Assembly (NCBI GenBank): GCA_947174735.1
Contig: CAMWKC010000075.1
Coordinates: 1-8,978 of the forward strand
DNA length: 8,978 nt
Source: an uncultured Porphyromonadaceae bacterium
Lineage (GTDB): Bacteria > Bacteroidota > Bacteroidia > Bacteroidales > Muribaculaceae
Direction: 5' to 3'
In this document: one piece after another, positions 1 to 6,478 of the stretch
How the letters are laid out: each line of letters begins with the position of its first letter
Position numbering within the stretch: the first letter of the stretch is position 1
Position numbers and translations under genes: made by a program
The notes under the pieces: generated by a model
What the model saw: the letters and a program-made list of their open reading frames with translations, nothing else
What the model was told of the DNA's origin: nothing
Databases searched by the model: none

Positions 1-169
<169 letters not shown>

Positions 170-219
170 TTACTTATATGCTGAAATACTACTGAGGTTA
201 TAAATAACTATGATATGCA

Positions 220-265
220 GGCGCTGTCGCGGGCAGTCGCCGTTGTCGTATGCCGGTGTTACCGG
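220..265 (-). promoter_or_regulatory. Structured GC-rich part of the gapA 5' leader
   Basis: If transcription starts just downstream of the -7 motif at 280-287, gapA has an untranslated leader of about 130 nt, and its first half is much richer in G+C than the rest. Two stem-loops can be drawn. One has CCGGT/ACCGG arms at 253-257 and 261-265 with a 3-nt loop. The other, at 220-241, has GGCG/CGCC outer arms and CTG/CAG inner arms with one bulged base. The second half of the leader (146-219) is A/T-rich up to the start codon. This could be an mRNA-stability or regulatory element. I do not recognise a known riboswitch class, and the folding was done by eye. Confidence 0.35.
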
Positions 266-279
266 AATGGTTGCGTCTG

Positions 280-287
280 CAAAATTA
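280..287 (-). promoter_or_regulatory. Putative Bacteroidetes -7 promoter element for gapA
   Basis: The minus strand reads TAATTTTG, an exact match to the TAnnTTTG -7 element used by the Bacteroidetes primary sigma factor. No clear TTTG -33 partner lies about 20 nt upstream. The predicted start is near 272-275, giving a long gapA leader. Confidence 0.5.
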
Positions 288-540
288 GTCATATTTTTTA
301 TGATATAACACTTCAGACACATTTTTTATCGTCCCAAGGTCACTTTTTTTATCTTTATTTTGCGCCTTGTGAAGTGGACATGTAATTTTTCTTCTTTTTT
401 TTAACTAACCTTAATCTTTTTAATCTTTTTGTGTGTTACTATGTACAGAGAGCTGACAGCCCTGATAACTGGCCATGGCCTTAGTGGTATATTGCTTTCT
501 GTTTTATTAACAGTATTATTTTTTATTTTTACTATCCGAT
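288..540. other. Divergent gapA-mscL spacer, no gene seen
   Basis: With the gapA leader this makes a gap of about 395 bp without a convincing ORF. It is A/T-rich, with T-tracts and a tandem near-repeat (TTAATCTTTT then TAATCTTTTT, 411-430). I found no exact TAnnTTTG on the plus strand for mscL. The nearest is TTATTTTG at 355-362, one mismatch and no -33 partner, which would give a leader of about 170 nt. The bases just before the mscL start are A/T-rich without a Shine-Dalgarno. A 10-bp palindrome, GGCCATGGCC, lies at 471-480 and has no assigned role. Confidence 0.6.
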
Positions 541-993
541 ATGGGTAAATTTTTGCAGGATTTCAAAGAGTTCGCCATTAAAGGCAACGTCATCGACATG
601 GCTGTCGGTGTAATCGTAGGTGGTGCTTTCGGTAAGATCGTATCGTCATTGGTTAACGATATTATCATGCCGGTAATCTCAATCTGTACCGGTGGTGACG
701 GTTACAAGAATCTGAAGTATGTCATTACTGAGGGTCGTGAGGCTGCCGAAGGCGTGGCTGCTGTTGAGGAAGTAGCTATCAACTACGGTATATTTATCCA
801 AAATGTTGTTGACTTCTTTATCATTGCTTTCAGTATCTTTGTGGCTCTGCGCATAGTTATGAAGCTGAAGAAAAAAGAAGAAGAACCCACACCTGAGTCA
901 CCGGCTCCCGAACCTACCAAGGAAGAAGTTCTGCTTACCCAGATACGTGACCTGCTTAAAGAGCAGCAGAACATTAATCTCAAAAAGAACTGA
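541..993 (+). CDS. mscL: Large-conductance mechanosensitive channel MscL
   Basis: MscL forms a homopentameric inner-membrane pore that opens under membrane tension and releases solutes during hypo-osmotic shock. The N-terminus (MGKFLQDFKEFAIKGNVIDM) is the family signature: an amphipathic helix followed by the KGNVIDMAVGVIVGGAFGKIV pore-lining start of TM1 (about residues 15-45). A short periplasmic loop covers about 46-83 and TM2 about 84-108. A charged KLKKKEEE cluster and a Pro/Glu-rich linker (115-127) lead to a C-terminal amphipathic helix (128-145) expected to form the cytoplasmic bundle. At 150 aa it is slightly longer than the E. coli protein because of the linker. It stands alone, divergent from gapA and convergent with the 117-aa gene. 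Its TGA stop lies inside the large inverted repeat at 990-1067. Confidence 0.97.
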   Translation: MGKFLQDFKEFAIKGNVIDMAVGVIVGGAFGKIVSSLVNDIIMPVISICTGGDGYKNLKYVITEGREAAEGVAAVEEVAINYGIFIQNVVDFFIIAFSIFVALRIVMKLKKKEEEPTPESPAPEPTKEEVLLTQIRDLLKEQQNINLKKN

Positions 994-1067
994 TGCAGTA
1001 AGCTTATAAAAGCGGTCCCTTCCGGAAAATTCCGGAAGGGACCGCTTTTATAAGCTTACTGCATCAG
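990..1067. terminator. Bidirectional terminator: perfect 38-bp inverted repeat covering both stop codons
   Basis: Bases 990-1027 are the exact reverse complement of 1030-1067, with two unpaired central bases. In RNA this gives a very long stem closed by a small A/T loop. The GC-rich core (CGGTCCCTTCCGG and its complement) has A4 before it and T4 after it (1008-1011, 1046-1049), the layout of an intrinsic terminator working on both strands. It sits between mscL (plus) and the 117-aa gene (minus). The repeat extends through both TGA codons, so the two genes have the same sequence from the base before their stop to the centre of the hairpin. Confidence 0.9.
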
Positions 1068-1417
1068 AGTGTACCTACACCGTCCCCGGTGTTATCGTAA
1101 GGAGCGTCTGAGTTGAGCTGTTGCATATCGTCACGGTCTTTCACTTCCTTAACGAGTACAGCCTTTATGTTTTCAATAGCTTTATCATCGAGTTCGGGAT
1201 AAGTCTCGTAGCGATCTCGGTGTTCCCATGCTACTTCGGTAACCTTAGGCGAAGTGAAATAGGCGAAGCTATCACCAGGAAATTTATCACGCAGATAAGA
1301 ATCCAGTTTCTTTTCCACATTCTCCAGTGTCTCGGAATCATCTTCTTTCAAGACAAGACGATATTTCTCCGAATCGCCGAAACTTACTATATATAATTTC
1401 TTTTTACCGTTGTCCAT
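1064..1417 (-). CDS. Conserved-looking 117-aa protein of unknown function
   Basis: I do not recognise a named family. The product is small, hydrophilic and probably cytoplasmic, with no signal peptide or membrane segment. A likely beta-strand start (KKKLYIVSFGDSEKYRLVL, residues 5-23) is followed by a Lys/Glu-rich region resembling a helix (DDSETLENVEKKLDSYLRDKF, about 26-46). Then come an aromatic segment (FAYFTSPKVTEVAW), a second charged helix (DDKAIENIKAVLVKEVKDRD, about 77-96) and a disordered Asp/Asn/Gly-rich tail. This reads as a compact alpha/beta fold. Codon use looks like that of its neighbours, and the reading frame is open and sensible, unlike the antisense frames. It lies 142 bp downstream of ychF on the same strand and could share its transcript; I found no TAnnTTTG in the gap. 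Its stop codon is inside the terminator shared with mscL. Confidence 0.8.
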   Translation of the reverse strand: MDNGKKKLYIVSFGDSEKYRLVLKEDDSETLENVEKKLDSYLRDKFPGDSFAYFTSPKVTEVAWEHRDRYETYPELDDKAIENIKAVLVKEVKDRDDMQQLNSDAPYDNTGDGVGTL

Positions 1418-1559
1418 AATTTCTATGTGTTGATAAGGTTATACATTATATGGACGCAGCTACAGTGTGCGGCATCTCACCGTTTTAAACGCCTCACGCC
1501 TGATAATAGTTCATTTAGCCGTTCTTTATCCAGCCTTGGAATCAACCGAAAATCCGGTT

Positions 1560-2660
1560 TCAGACATTGAACCGGAAGTGCATTATATCACCGTCCTGCA
1601 CTACATATTCCTTGCCTTCAACCGACATCTTGCCGGCTTCCTTAACCGCTGTCTCTGACCCAAGCTTGACAAAATCGTCGTATTTTATTACCTCGGCACG
1701 GATAAAGCCCTTTTCAAAGTCGGTGTGTATAATACCGGCTGCCTGCGGAGCCTTAGTACCACGCATAAATGTCCATGCACGACATTCATCAGGTCCGGCG
1801 GTGAAGTAAGTCTGAAGGTCAAGCAGATTGTAGGCGGCACGTATAAGGCGTGCAACACCGCTCTCGCTCAGGCCGATTTCTTCAAGAAATTCCTGACGCT
1901 CTTCGTATGTGTCGAGTTCGGCTATTTCGCTCTCGGTCTTGGCAGCCACTATCATCAGGCTGGCGTCTGTACCTTCTATAGCTTTACGTACTTCATCTAC
2001 GTAATGATTGCCTTTGACAGCGGAGTCGTCATCGACATTACAGACATACAGCACCGGTTTGTTGGTAAGCAGGAACAAGTCACGGGCAAAGCGCTGTTCG
2101 TCTTTGGTCTCAAATTGCACGCTGCGTGCCGGACGTCCCTGTTCGAGAGCTTCCTTATAGGCTGACAACACATCGGCCTGTATACGGGCTGTCTTGTCGC
2201 CGGTCTGAGCAGCCTTCAGCGTTTTTGCCAGTCGGTTTTCTACAGTCTCAAGATCTTTTATCTGGAGCTCATAATTGATTATCTCCATATCGCGTACCGG
2301 ATCGACTGTCGTGTCGACGTGAGTTATGTTGTCATCATCAAAGCAACGGAGCACGTGTAGAATGGCATCCGTTTCACGTATGTTGGCAAGAAACTTATTG
2401 CCGAGACCCTCACCCTTTGAGGCGCCCTTGACGAGGCCTGCTATATCGACGATCTCGACTGTTGCAGGTACTACCGAACGGGGACTGCATATCTCTACCA
2501 GACGGTTGAGACGTTCGTCAGGCACAGTGATGACACCGACGTTAGGTTCGATTGTACAGAAAGGAAAATTGGCCGATTGGGCCTTGGCGTTGCTAAGACA
2601 GTTGAACAGGGTCGATTTACCTACGTTAGGCAGACCCACTATACCGCATTTCAATGACAT
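1560..2660 (-). CDS. ychF: Redox-regulated ATPase YchF (OLA1 family, TRAFAC class)
   Basis: YchF/OLA1 proteins are universally conserved P-loop NTPases that prefer ATP over GTP and bind ribosomes. They are linked to translation and stress responses. At 366 aa this is close to the E. coli length. The Walker A/G1 motif GLPNVGKST is at residues 9-17, followed by [23 protein letters not shown], which is diagnostic of Ych[21 protein letters not shown] (72-91) is the G3/switch II region. A coiled-coil insertion covers about 125-190. The G4 position is NVDD (208-211), where the family has a non-canonical NxxE in place of NKxD. A TGS domain fills the C-terminus (about 283-364), with [21 protein letters not shown] as its hallmark. 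A -7 promoter element lies about 30 bp upstream of the start. Confidence 0.97.
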   Translation of the reverse strand: MSLKCGIVGLPNVGKSTLFNCLSNAKAQSANFPFCTIEPNVGVITVPDERLNRLVEICSPRSVVPATVEIVDIAGLVKGASKGEGLGNKFLANIRETDAILHVLRCFDDDNITHVDTTVDPVRDMEIINYELQIKDLETVENRLAKTLKAAQTGDKTARIQADVLSAYKEALEQGRPARSVQFETKDEQRFARDLFLLTNKPVLYVCNVDDDSAVKGNHYVDEVRKAIEGTDASLMIVAAKTESEIAELDTYEERQEFLEEIGLSESGVARLIRAAYNLLDLQTYFTAGPDECRAWTFMRGTKAPQAAGIIHTDFEKGFIRAEVIKYDDFVKLGSETAVKEAGKMSVEGKEYVVQDGDIMHFRFNV

Positions 2661-2688
2661 TTCTAATTCTATGATTGATTTCTGAGTG

Positions 2689-2696
2689 CAAATTTA
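2689..2696 (-). promoter_or_regulatory. Putative -7 promoter element for ychF
   Basis: The minus strand reads TAAATTTG, an exact TAnnTTTG match, 28 bp upstream of the ychF start. This gives a short leader of about 20-25 nt. No clear TTTG -33 box is visible at the usual spacing. Confidence 0.55.
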
Positions 2697-2747
2697 ATCA
2701 TATTTCCTGATTCGCCGACTTTTCAGTCTTTCCGGACAGATGTTTTT

Positions 2748-2802
2748 ATGATATATAAGGGACCGCAGCACTGTCTGAGTGCTGCGGTCCCTTATATATC
2801 AT
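2748..2802 (-). terminator. Terminator hairpin downstream of the T9SS protein gene (25-bp perfect stem)
   Basis: Bases 2748-2772 and 2778-2802 are exact reverse complements around a 5-nt loop (GTCTG). The hairpin begins 18 bp after the stop codon of the 771-aa gene and lies upstream of the ychF promoter, so it should separate the two transcripts. The GC core (GGGACCGCAGCACT and complement) is flanked by A/T-rich outer stem, TTATATATCAT on the descending minus-strand arm. There is no clean U-tract after it; an A-run follows instead. The 10-mer AAGGGACCGC in its stem also occurs in the stem at 990-1067. Confidence 0.8.
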
Positions 2803-2820
2803 GTTATGTAGTCAGACGTA

Positions 2821-5136
2821 TCAACGTTTGATTACCTTAGTGGCTTTACCGTTGCGTAGTACCACATAAACACCTGCAGGTGCGCTATCGGCGTCTACTT
2901 CGAGACCTGCCATGTTATACCAGTGTGCCTTACCGTCGCCGTTGTCACCTATAGTTTCGACGCCTGTTTCTATGTATTCGTCATAAAGCATGACATCACC
3001 GTAGAATGAAAGGTTGTCAAGCAGCAGAGCTTCGCCATTACGGGTAATGATCTTGAAGCCTACGTAAATGTCCTGACCGGCATACTGCGAGAGGTCGATA
3101 CCTCGGGTAGCTACGTATTCATCTTCATCGTCGATGGCAAGAGCCTCGTTGTAATCCCACCATTTATCTTCACCGGCTGATACACATACACGGTACTGTT
3201 CATGATAAAGAGGGCTGATTGAGTTGGCTTCCCATGCGAAGTGGCTGTCACCGTTGACGTGCATACGCGGCATCACAAGCCAGCGCTCCACATAACCGGG
3301 TTCGGTGAACCATGTGCAGCAAGCAAGAGCGTGGTGGCCGAGCAGATAGTGCTGTATATTGAAGATACCCCAACCGTCTTCGTTGAATTCCTCGCCGGCA
3401 TCAGGATGGATTTCGCGTGTGTCCTCGGCACGATATGTGAATTCTTCAGGAAGTTCGCCATCCTCGAAGTCCCATATCATTGTGGCTTCACCGAGCACCT
3501 GTACCGTCTGTTCAGAAATGTTATTGTTCGGGTTGCTATCGTCGGCATACTCGACTTCCAGTCTGAGCGTATGGCTGCCGGGAGCTACATTAGCATAGAT
3601 ACCGGGTACGGTCACTGTCATTATTTCCTGTGCGCGGATAGTGAAAGGAGTAGCGCCGGCTTCTTCATCGTCGATGTATGCCACAAGCCGTGCGTCAGCA
3701 TCAACCATGCTGACACTCTGTACAGTAGCTACTGCCTCGTCATTATCGTTATTACGCCAGTATGTACCGGGCTTAGAGACATCCACAAGTATAAGATCGG
3801 CACGTGTCGGATCTACACGATCGATACTTACGTCGTCAATAAGCAACCAGTTTTCGTCCTTATTGCTGTAACAGTAGAAACCGATGTGAATGTTACTTTC
3901 TTCCTTAACCTCGAAGATATGTATACCTTCCTGATAATGGCTGTTCATTACGGGGTTATAGTCGGCAAGAGTATTACCTTCCATAGCTTCGGCAGTCGGA
4001 GCGTTACCATAAGCTACACGCAGACGTTCGGGATGTCCCTCAGTAGCACTGTACCAGTACTTGAGCACATAGAAGCCCGGCTGCATTGTCACTCCATCGA
4101 GGAATGCCCAGTCATCGGCATCATTATTATTGTCATAGTTGTAACCCAGACAGCGATCACCGGTACGCGAGAAGTGTATCATCCAGTCGTTTGTAGCTAT
4201 ATGCCAGTAACCTTCGTCTTCATTAAGATTGAGATAAGTGAAGTCTTCAGTTTCTTCGGGGTCCTCGAAGCCGTTGAAATAGGGTATAGAAGCAGGACCG
4301 ATATGCTTGACAGTTATTGAAGAAGCATTGTTGGCAGGCATAAAGTCGTCCGGATGTTCGGTCCATGCCTTAATCTCATATTTCATACGCGAACCGCTCA
4401 GGTCGGCAGGTGCTGCGAATGTATATGTGGCGGTTTCACCTACAGCGAGAGCTATGTCGGCATGTTCACGTGTAAGCTGTTCATCATTCACAGTATAGCA
4501 GATATCAAAACCATCGACATTAACCAGACCTATATTGCTGACTTCGACTGATACGGTTTCCTGGCCAAGACCTTCGCCGGTGACAGGCGTCAGTACACTG
4601 CTGACGCGCAGGTCAACAGGATTGCTGACAGGCTTTATTTCGAGATTTTCAATATACAGGCGGAATTTGTCAGGGTTACTGATACAGTGGAAGCCTGCAG
4701 TGAGTTCCTGGCCGGCGGCAAGGTCAAGCATGAAATAATAGCTTGCATGTTCGGCACCGATATTCTCATACGTGGCTTGCAGCTGTGACATAGCATCGGG
4801 CGTTGCACCGTTACCTGTCCACACCTCAAGAGCCTCACCGTATGAAGATCCGTAGATAGTGTAGGCTACAAGATAAGTTCCAGCTTCGTCAGCTGTAACA
4901 GTTGGAGTAAACAACCAGTCATCAGCCATATTGGTGGAATGATAAGTGTAATACACACGTGACGGCACAGCATCTTCACTGAAGACCCATGTTTTCTCGT
5001 CTTCGTTAGCGTCGAGCACACACCAGGTAGCGAACTCCGCTTCGGTCATCTGAGAGAAGTCTACCGACAGACTGGAAGCCTGTGCATAACTTCCTATCAT
5101 CATGGCGACAGCCAAGAAAGATAAATTTTTTCTCAT
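2821..5136 (-). CDS. T9SS-exported multidomain adhesin-like protein (choice-of-anchor J / CARDB repeats)
   Basis: This is a secreted or surface-attached protein with no visible enzyme motif. A signal peptide covers about residues 1-20 (cleavage near YAQA|SS). After it I read alternating modules. The first is a cleaved-adhesin/choice-of-anchor-J-like beta-sandwich (about 22-168, with DDWLFTP). A CARDB-like Ig domain follows (about 174-278, DLRVSSVLTP...GETATYTF). A second J-like domain covers about 283-440 (YFNGFEDPEE, DDWAFLDGV, LLIDDVSI), then a second CARDB-like domain about 445-548 (ADLILVDVS...NPNNNISEQTVQV), and a third J-like domain about 552-715 (WDFEDGELPEEF, WLVMPRM, LLLDNLSFYG). The last 45 residues resemble a type A T9SS sorting domain (WYNMAGLEVD, APAGVYVVLRNGKATKVIKR). 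This implies transport across the outer membrane by the type IX system, usually followed by cleavage and anchoring. The domains resemble adhesin modules of Porphyromonas, so a role in adhesion or glycan/protein binding is plausible but unproven. The gene is flanked by its own promoter-hairpin and terminator, so it is monocistronic. Confidence 0.88.
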   Translation of the reverse strand: MRKNLSFLAVAMMIGSYAQASSLSVDFSQMTEAEFATWCVLDANEDEKTWVFSEDAVPSRVYYTYHSTNMADDWLFTPTVTADEAGTYLVAYTIYGSSYGEALEVWTGNGATPDAMSQLQATYENIGAEHASYYFMLDLAAGQELTAGFHCISNPDKFRLYIENLEIKPVSNPVDLRVSSVLTPVTGEGLGQETVSVEVSNIGLVNVDGFDICYTVNDEQLTREHADIALAVGETATYTFAAPADLSGSRMKYEIKAWTEHPDDFMPANNASSITVKHIGPASIPYFNGFEDPEETEDFTYLNLNEDEGYWHIATNDWMIHFSRTGDRCLGYNYDNNNDADDWAFLDGVTMQPGFYVLKYWYSATEGHPERLRVAYGNAPTAEAMEGNTLADYNPVMNSHYQEGIHIFEVKEESNIHIGFYCYSNKDENWLLIDDVSIDRVDPTRADLILVDVSKPGTYWRNNDNDEAVATVQSVSMVDADARLVAYIDDEEAGATPFTIRAQEIMTVTVPGIYANVAPGSHTLRLEVEYADDSNPNNNISEQTVQVLGEATMIWDFEDGELPEEFTYRAEDTREIHPDAGEEFNEDGWGIFNIQHYLLGHHALACCTWFTEPGYVERWLVMPRMHVNGDSHFAWEANSISPLYHEQYRVCVSAGEDKWWDYNEALAIDDEDEYVATRGIDLSQYAGQDIYVGFKIITRNGEALLLDNLSFYGDVMLYDEYIETGVETIGDNGDGKAHWYNMAGLEVDADSAPAGVYVVLRNGKATKVIKR

Positions 5137-5185
5137 AGAGTCAGGTTTAGTTGAGTAATTAGTAATTTGAGCTACTATATAATAA

Positions 5186-5230
5186 GTAGCAGAGAGCCTC
5201 CGGTAGTCTCTATCGGAGGCTCTCTGCTAC
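5186..5230 (-). promoter_or_regulatory. 17-bp perfect stem-loop at the transcription start of the T9SS protein gene (also a possible terminator)
   Basis: Bases 5186-5202 pair exactly with 5214-5230 around an 11-nt loop. The stem contains AGAGAGCCTCCG and its complement. The last base of the stem is also the last base of the -7 element of the promoter at 5230-5261, so transcription from there would start inside the upper arm (near 5222-5225). The mRNA would then begin with a hairpin about 85-90 nt before the start codon. The same hairpin lies about 95 bp downstream of the lipoprotein stop on the same strand and could end that transcript. Only a weak T/A-rich tail (TTATTATATAG) follows it on the minus strand. 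Confidence 0.7.
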
Positions 5231-5261
5231 AAAGGTAAGAAATAGGAGAGATGTGTGCAAA
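5230..5261 (-). promoter_or_regulatory. Bacteroidetes promoter (-33 and -7) for the T9SS protein gene
   Basis: On the minus strand TTTG (5258-5261) is followed by 20 bases and then TACCTTTG (5230-5237). Both elements match the Bacteroidetes consensus TTTG / TAnnTTTG exactly at a standard spacing. This is the best-supported promoter in the window. Confidence 0.8.
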
Positions 5262-5322
5262 TGTAAAAAGTACTTTTTTTACTGCCCGGTAATATTTTTT
5301 ATACGCTATAACGGTAGGTATA

Positions 5323-5787
5323 TTACCATGGAATATGAGGTATACGCTGATAGACGTATGTATTGGTATAGCCGTTAGCCCACCACTGCATCCACAGTCG
5401 GTTGCCCGTAAACCAGTAACTCATCGTCACGGGTGAGTCATACTCGTACTGTATATTGAGCTGATAGCCTGAGGCCCCTGCCGTACCACTGAGCTGACAA
5501 TAGTAAGCAAAACGCTCTTCAGTCTGATAGCCGCGGTCATAGTAGTAATAATAACCGTAACCGTTACCTTCGAACTCCATATAGTTGATGTCATAGCCTC
5601 CTACGGCCATTGAGTTGGCATCGATAAGTTGCCAACAGCCGTTAAGATCGGGATCATAGAATACGTTCCAGCCGGGAGGCGGAGCAGGCGACCAGCTATT
5701 ATCGACTACGCATGAACTCAGACCTAACGTACACACTGCGGCGAGTCCGGCCAGCCATGCGGCTGTATAGGGTAGATGTATTTTCAT
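5323..5787 (-). CDS. Small aromatic-rich lipoprotein, possible lipocalin-like fold
   Basis: The N-terminus has a short positive start, a hydrophobic stretch (AAWLAGLAAVCTLGL) and the lipobox LSSC with the lipidated Cys at residue 26, so a membrane lipoprotein facing the periplasm or cell surface is expected. The 128-residue mature part is rich in Tyr and Trp (GYGYYYYYDRGY at about 72-83, LWMQWW at about 131-136). It shows alternating patterns of beta-strands: NGCWQLID early, a middle FEGNGYGYYYYY strand, and NRLWMQWW...TYVYQRI at the end. This order (first strand with G/C-W-x-L, then a late g-x-L-x-x strand and a final Y-x-R strand) resembles Bacteroidales lipocalin-like lipoproteins, but that is inference from pattern only. 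No catalytic residues are evident. The gene lies 11 bp after cdd and has no promoter of its own that I can see, so the two are probably co-transcribed. Its specific function is unknown. Confidence 0.85.
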   Translation of the reverse strand: MKIHLPYTAAWLAGLAAVCTLGLSSCVVDNSWSPAPPPGWNVFYDPDLNGCWQLIDANSMAVGGYDINYMEFEGNGYGYYYYYDRGYQTEERFAYYCQLSGTAGASGYQLNIQYEYDSPVTMSYWFTGNRLWMQWWANGYTNTYVYQRIPHIPW

Positions 5788-5798
5788 AGTTTATAATT

Positions 5799-6296
5799 TT
5801 AGAATTCGGTGAAGCTGAATGGCAGAAGCGATTTTATTGATGGGAGAACGTATGTCTTGTCAGCTCCGTAGAGCAGCACTTCGATAGGGCCATACAGAGT
5901 TTCGTATTCAAGCAAGGCCTGACGACAGGCACCGCACGGACTAATAGGCATAGCTTGAAAGCAGTCTGCGTCGGGGGTGGTACTATCATGACCCTGACGG
6001 GTCCATGCAGCTATGGCAATCTTCTTCATTGCCATGCCCGGATATTGGGAAGATGCCCAGTAAGCGGCTGTACGTTCGGCGCAGGTACCGGAAGGATAAG
6101 CTGCGTTTTCCTGATTCGATCCTGTGACTATGCGTCCGTCAGCCATGCGTATGGCTGCACCTACATGAAATTTTGAATAGGGGGCATAACTACGCGCGGT
6201 GGCTTGTTTTGCCGCCTCTATAAGCTCACGGTCGGCGGAGTCCAGCTCATCGGGCTGAACCTCCTTGACAAGAGTGGTGATATTGAAGGTCTTCAT
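5799..6296 (-). CDS. cdd: Cytidine deaminase
   Basis: Cytidine deaminase hydrolyses cytidine and deoxycytidine to uridine and deoxyuridine in pyrimidine salvage, in the cytoplasm. The zinc site is complete: TCAERTA (Cys72 ligand, Glu74 proton shuttle) and PCGACRQ (Cys121 and Cys124 ligands). This three-cysteine arrangement belongs to the small tetrameric class. Substrate-binding motifs FHVGAA (43-48) and NQENAAYP (61-68) are present. At 165 aa it is longer than the roughly 135-aa Bacillus type because of an N-terminal extension (about 20 residues) and an inserted loop between the two zinc motifs (about 101-115, GHDSTTPDADCF). It is the first gene of a probable two-gene unit with the downstream lipoprotein and has a good promoter about 70 bp upstream. 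The start at 6294-6296 leaves a complete fold. Confidence 0.95.
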   Translation of the reverse strand: MKTFNITTLVKEVQPDELDSADRELIEAAKQATARSYAPYSKFHVGAAIRMADGRIVTGSNQENAAYPSGTCAERTAAYWASSQYPGMAMKKIAIAAWTRQGHDSTTPDADCFQAMPISPCGACRQALLEYETLYGPIEVLLYGADKTYVLPSIKSLLPFSFTEF

Positions 6297-6366
6297 AGTC
6301 TGGTTTTCTGACAGGGGTTGTTATGGCCTTAACGTTGATTTTAACAGATTGGTTTAGATTGGAAGG

Positions 6367-6398
6367 CAAATATAGTTGTTTGCTGCCATATTTGCAAG
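6367..6398 (-). promoter_or_regulatory. Putative promoter for cdd
   Basis: The minus strand carries CTTG (6395-6398), 20 bases, then TATATTTG (6367-6374). The -7 element is an exact TAnnTTTG match and the -33 box differs from TTTG by one base. The predicted leader is about 60-65 nt. The divergent glucosaminidase promoter lies about 75 bp away on the other strand. Confidence 0.65.
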
Positions 6399-6448
6399 AA
6401 GCGGAAGAATTTAGTTTGATAGGATTAATAAGGTAGCTGAAATTTTTG

Positions 6449-6456
6449 TAATTTTG
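6449..6456 (+). promoter_or_regulatory. Putative -7 promoter element for the glucosaminidase gene
   Basis: TAATTTTG matches TAnnTTTG exactly, 22 bp upstream of the GTG start. The predicted leader is only about 15 nt. No TTTG is seen at the normal -33 spacing. The TAA of this motif is also an in-frame stop for the gene downstream, so the coding region cannot extend further upstream. Confidence 0.55.
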
Positions 6457-6478
6457 CAGCGTAAATCCTACTGTAACC

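Noticed and set aside
411..430. Tandem TAATCTTTT-like repeat as the start of a repeat array
   Set aside because: Only two imperfect units in a T-rich region; no array or spacer structure, so not a CRISPR or iteron set.
471..480. Palindrome GGCCATGGCC upstream of mscL as an operator
   Set aside because: A single 10-bp palindrome without a second copy or a placed promoter is not enough to propose a binding site.
1121..1396. Plus-strand frame opposite the 117-aa gene
   Set aside because: The minus-strand reading has soluble-protein composition, ends at the shared terminator and starts in a typical A/T-rich leader; the plus-strand frame has no such support.
1544..1559. Small hairpin (AACCG/CGGTT) just after the ychF stop as a terminator
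   Set aside because: Only 5 base pairs with no U-tract; too weak to call.
1725..2165. Plus-strand open frame of 146 codons opposite ychF
   Set aside because: Antisense to the strongly conserved ychF, with no recognisable protein features.
3241..4320. Plus-strand open frame of 359 codons inside the T9SS protein gene
   Set aside because: It is entirely antisense to a protein with a signal peptide, recognisable domains and a T9SS tail. Its translation is Val/Ile/Cys/His-rich with no domain pattern, as expected from the mirror of a biased coding frame.
5288..5327. Inverted repeat GGTAATAT/ATATTACC overlapping the lipoprotein stop
   Set aside because: Eight mostly A/T pairs with a 24-nt loop; likely chance in A/T-rich DNA.
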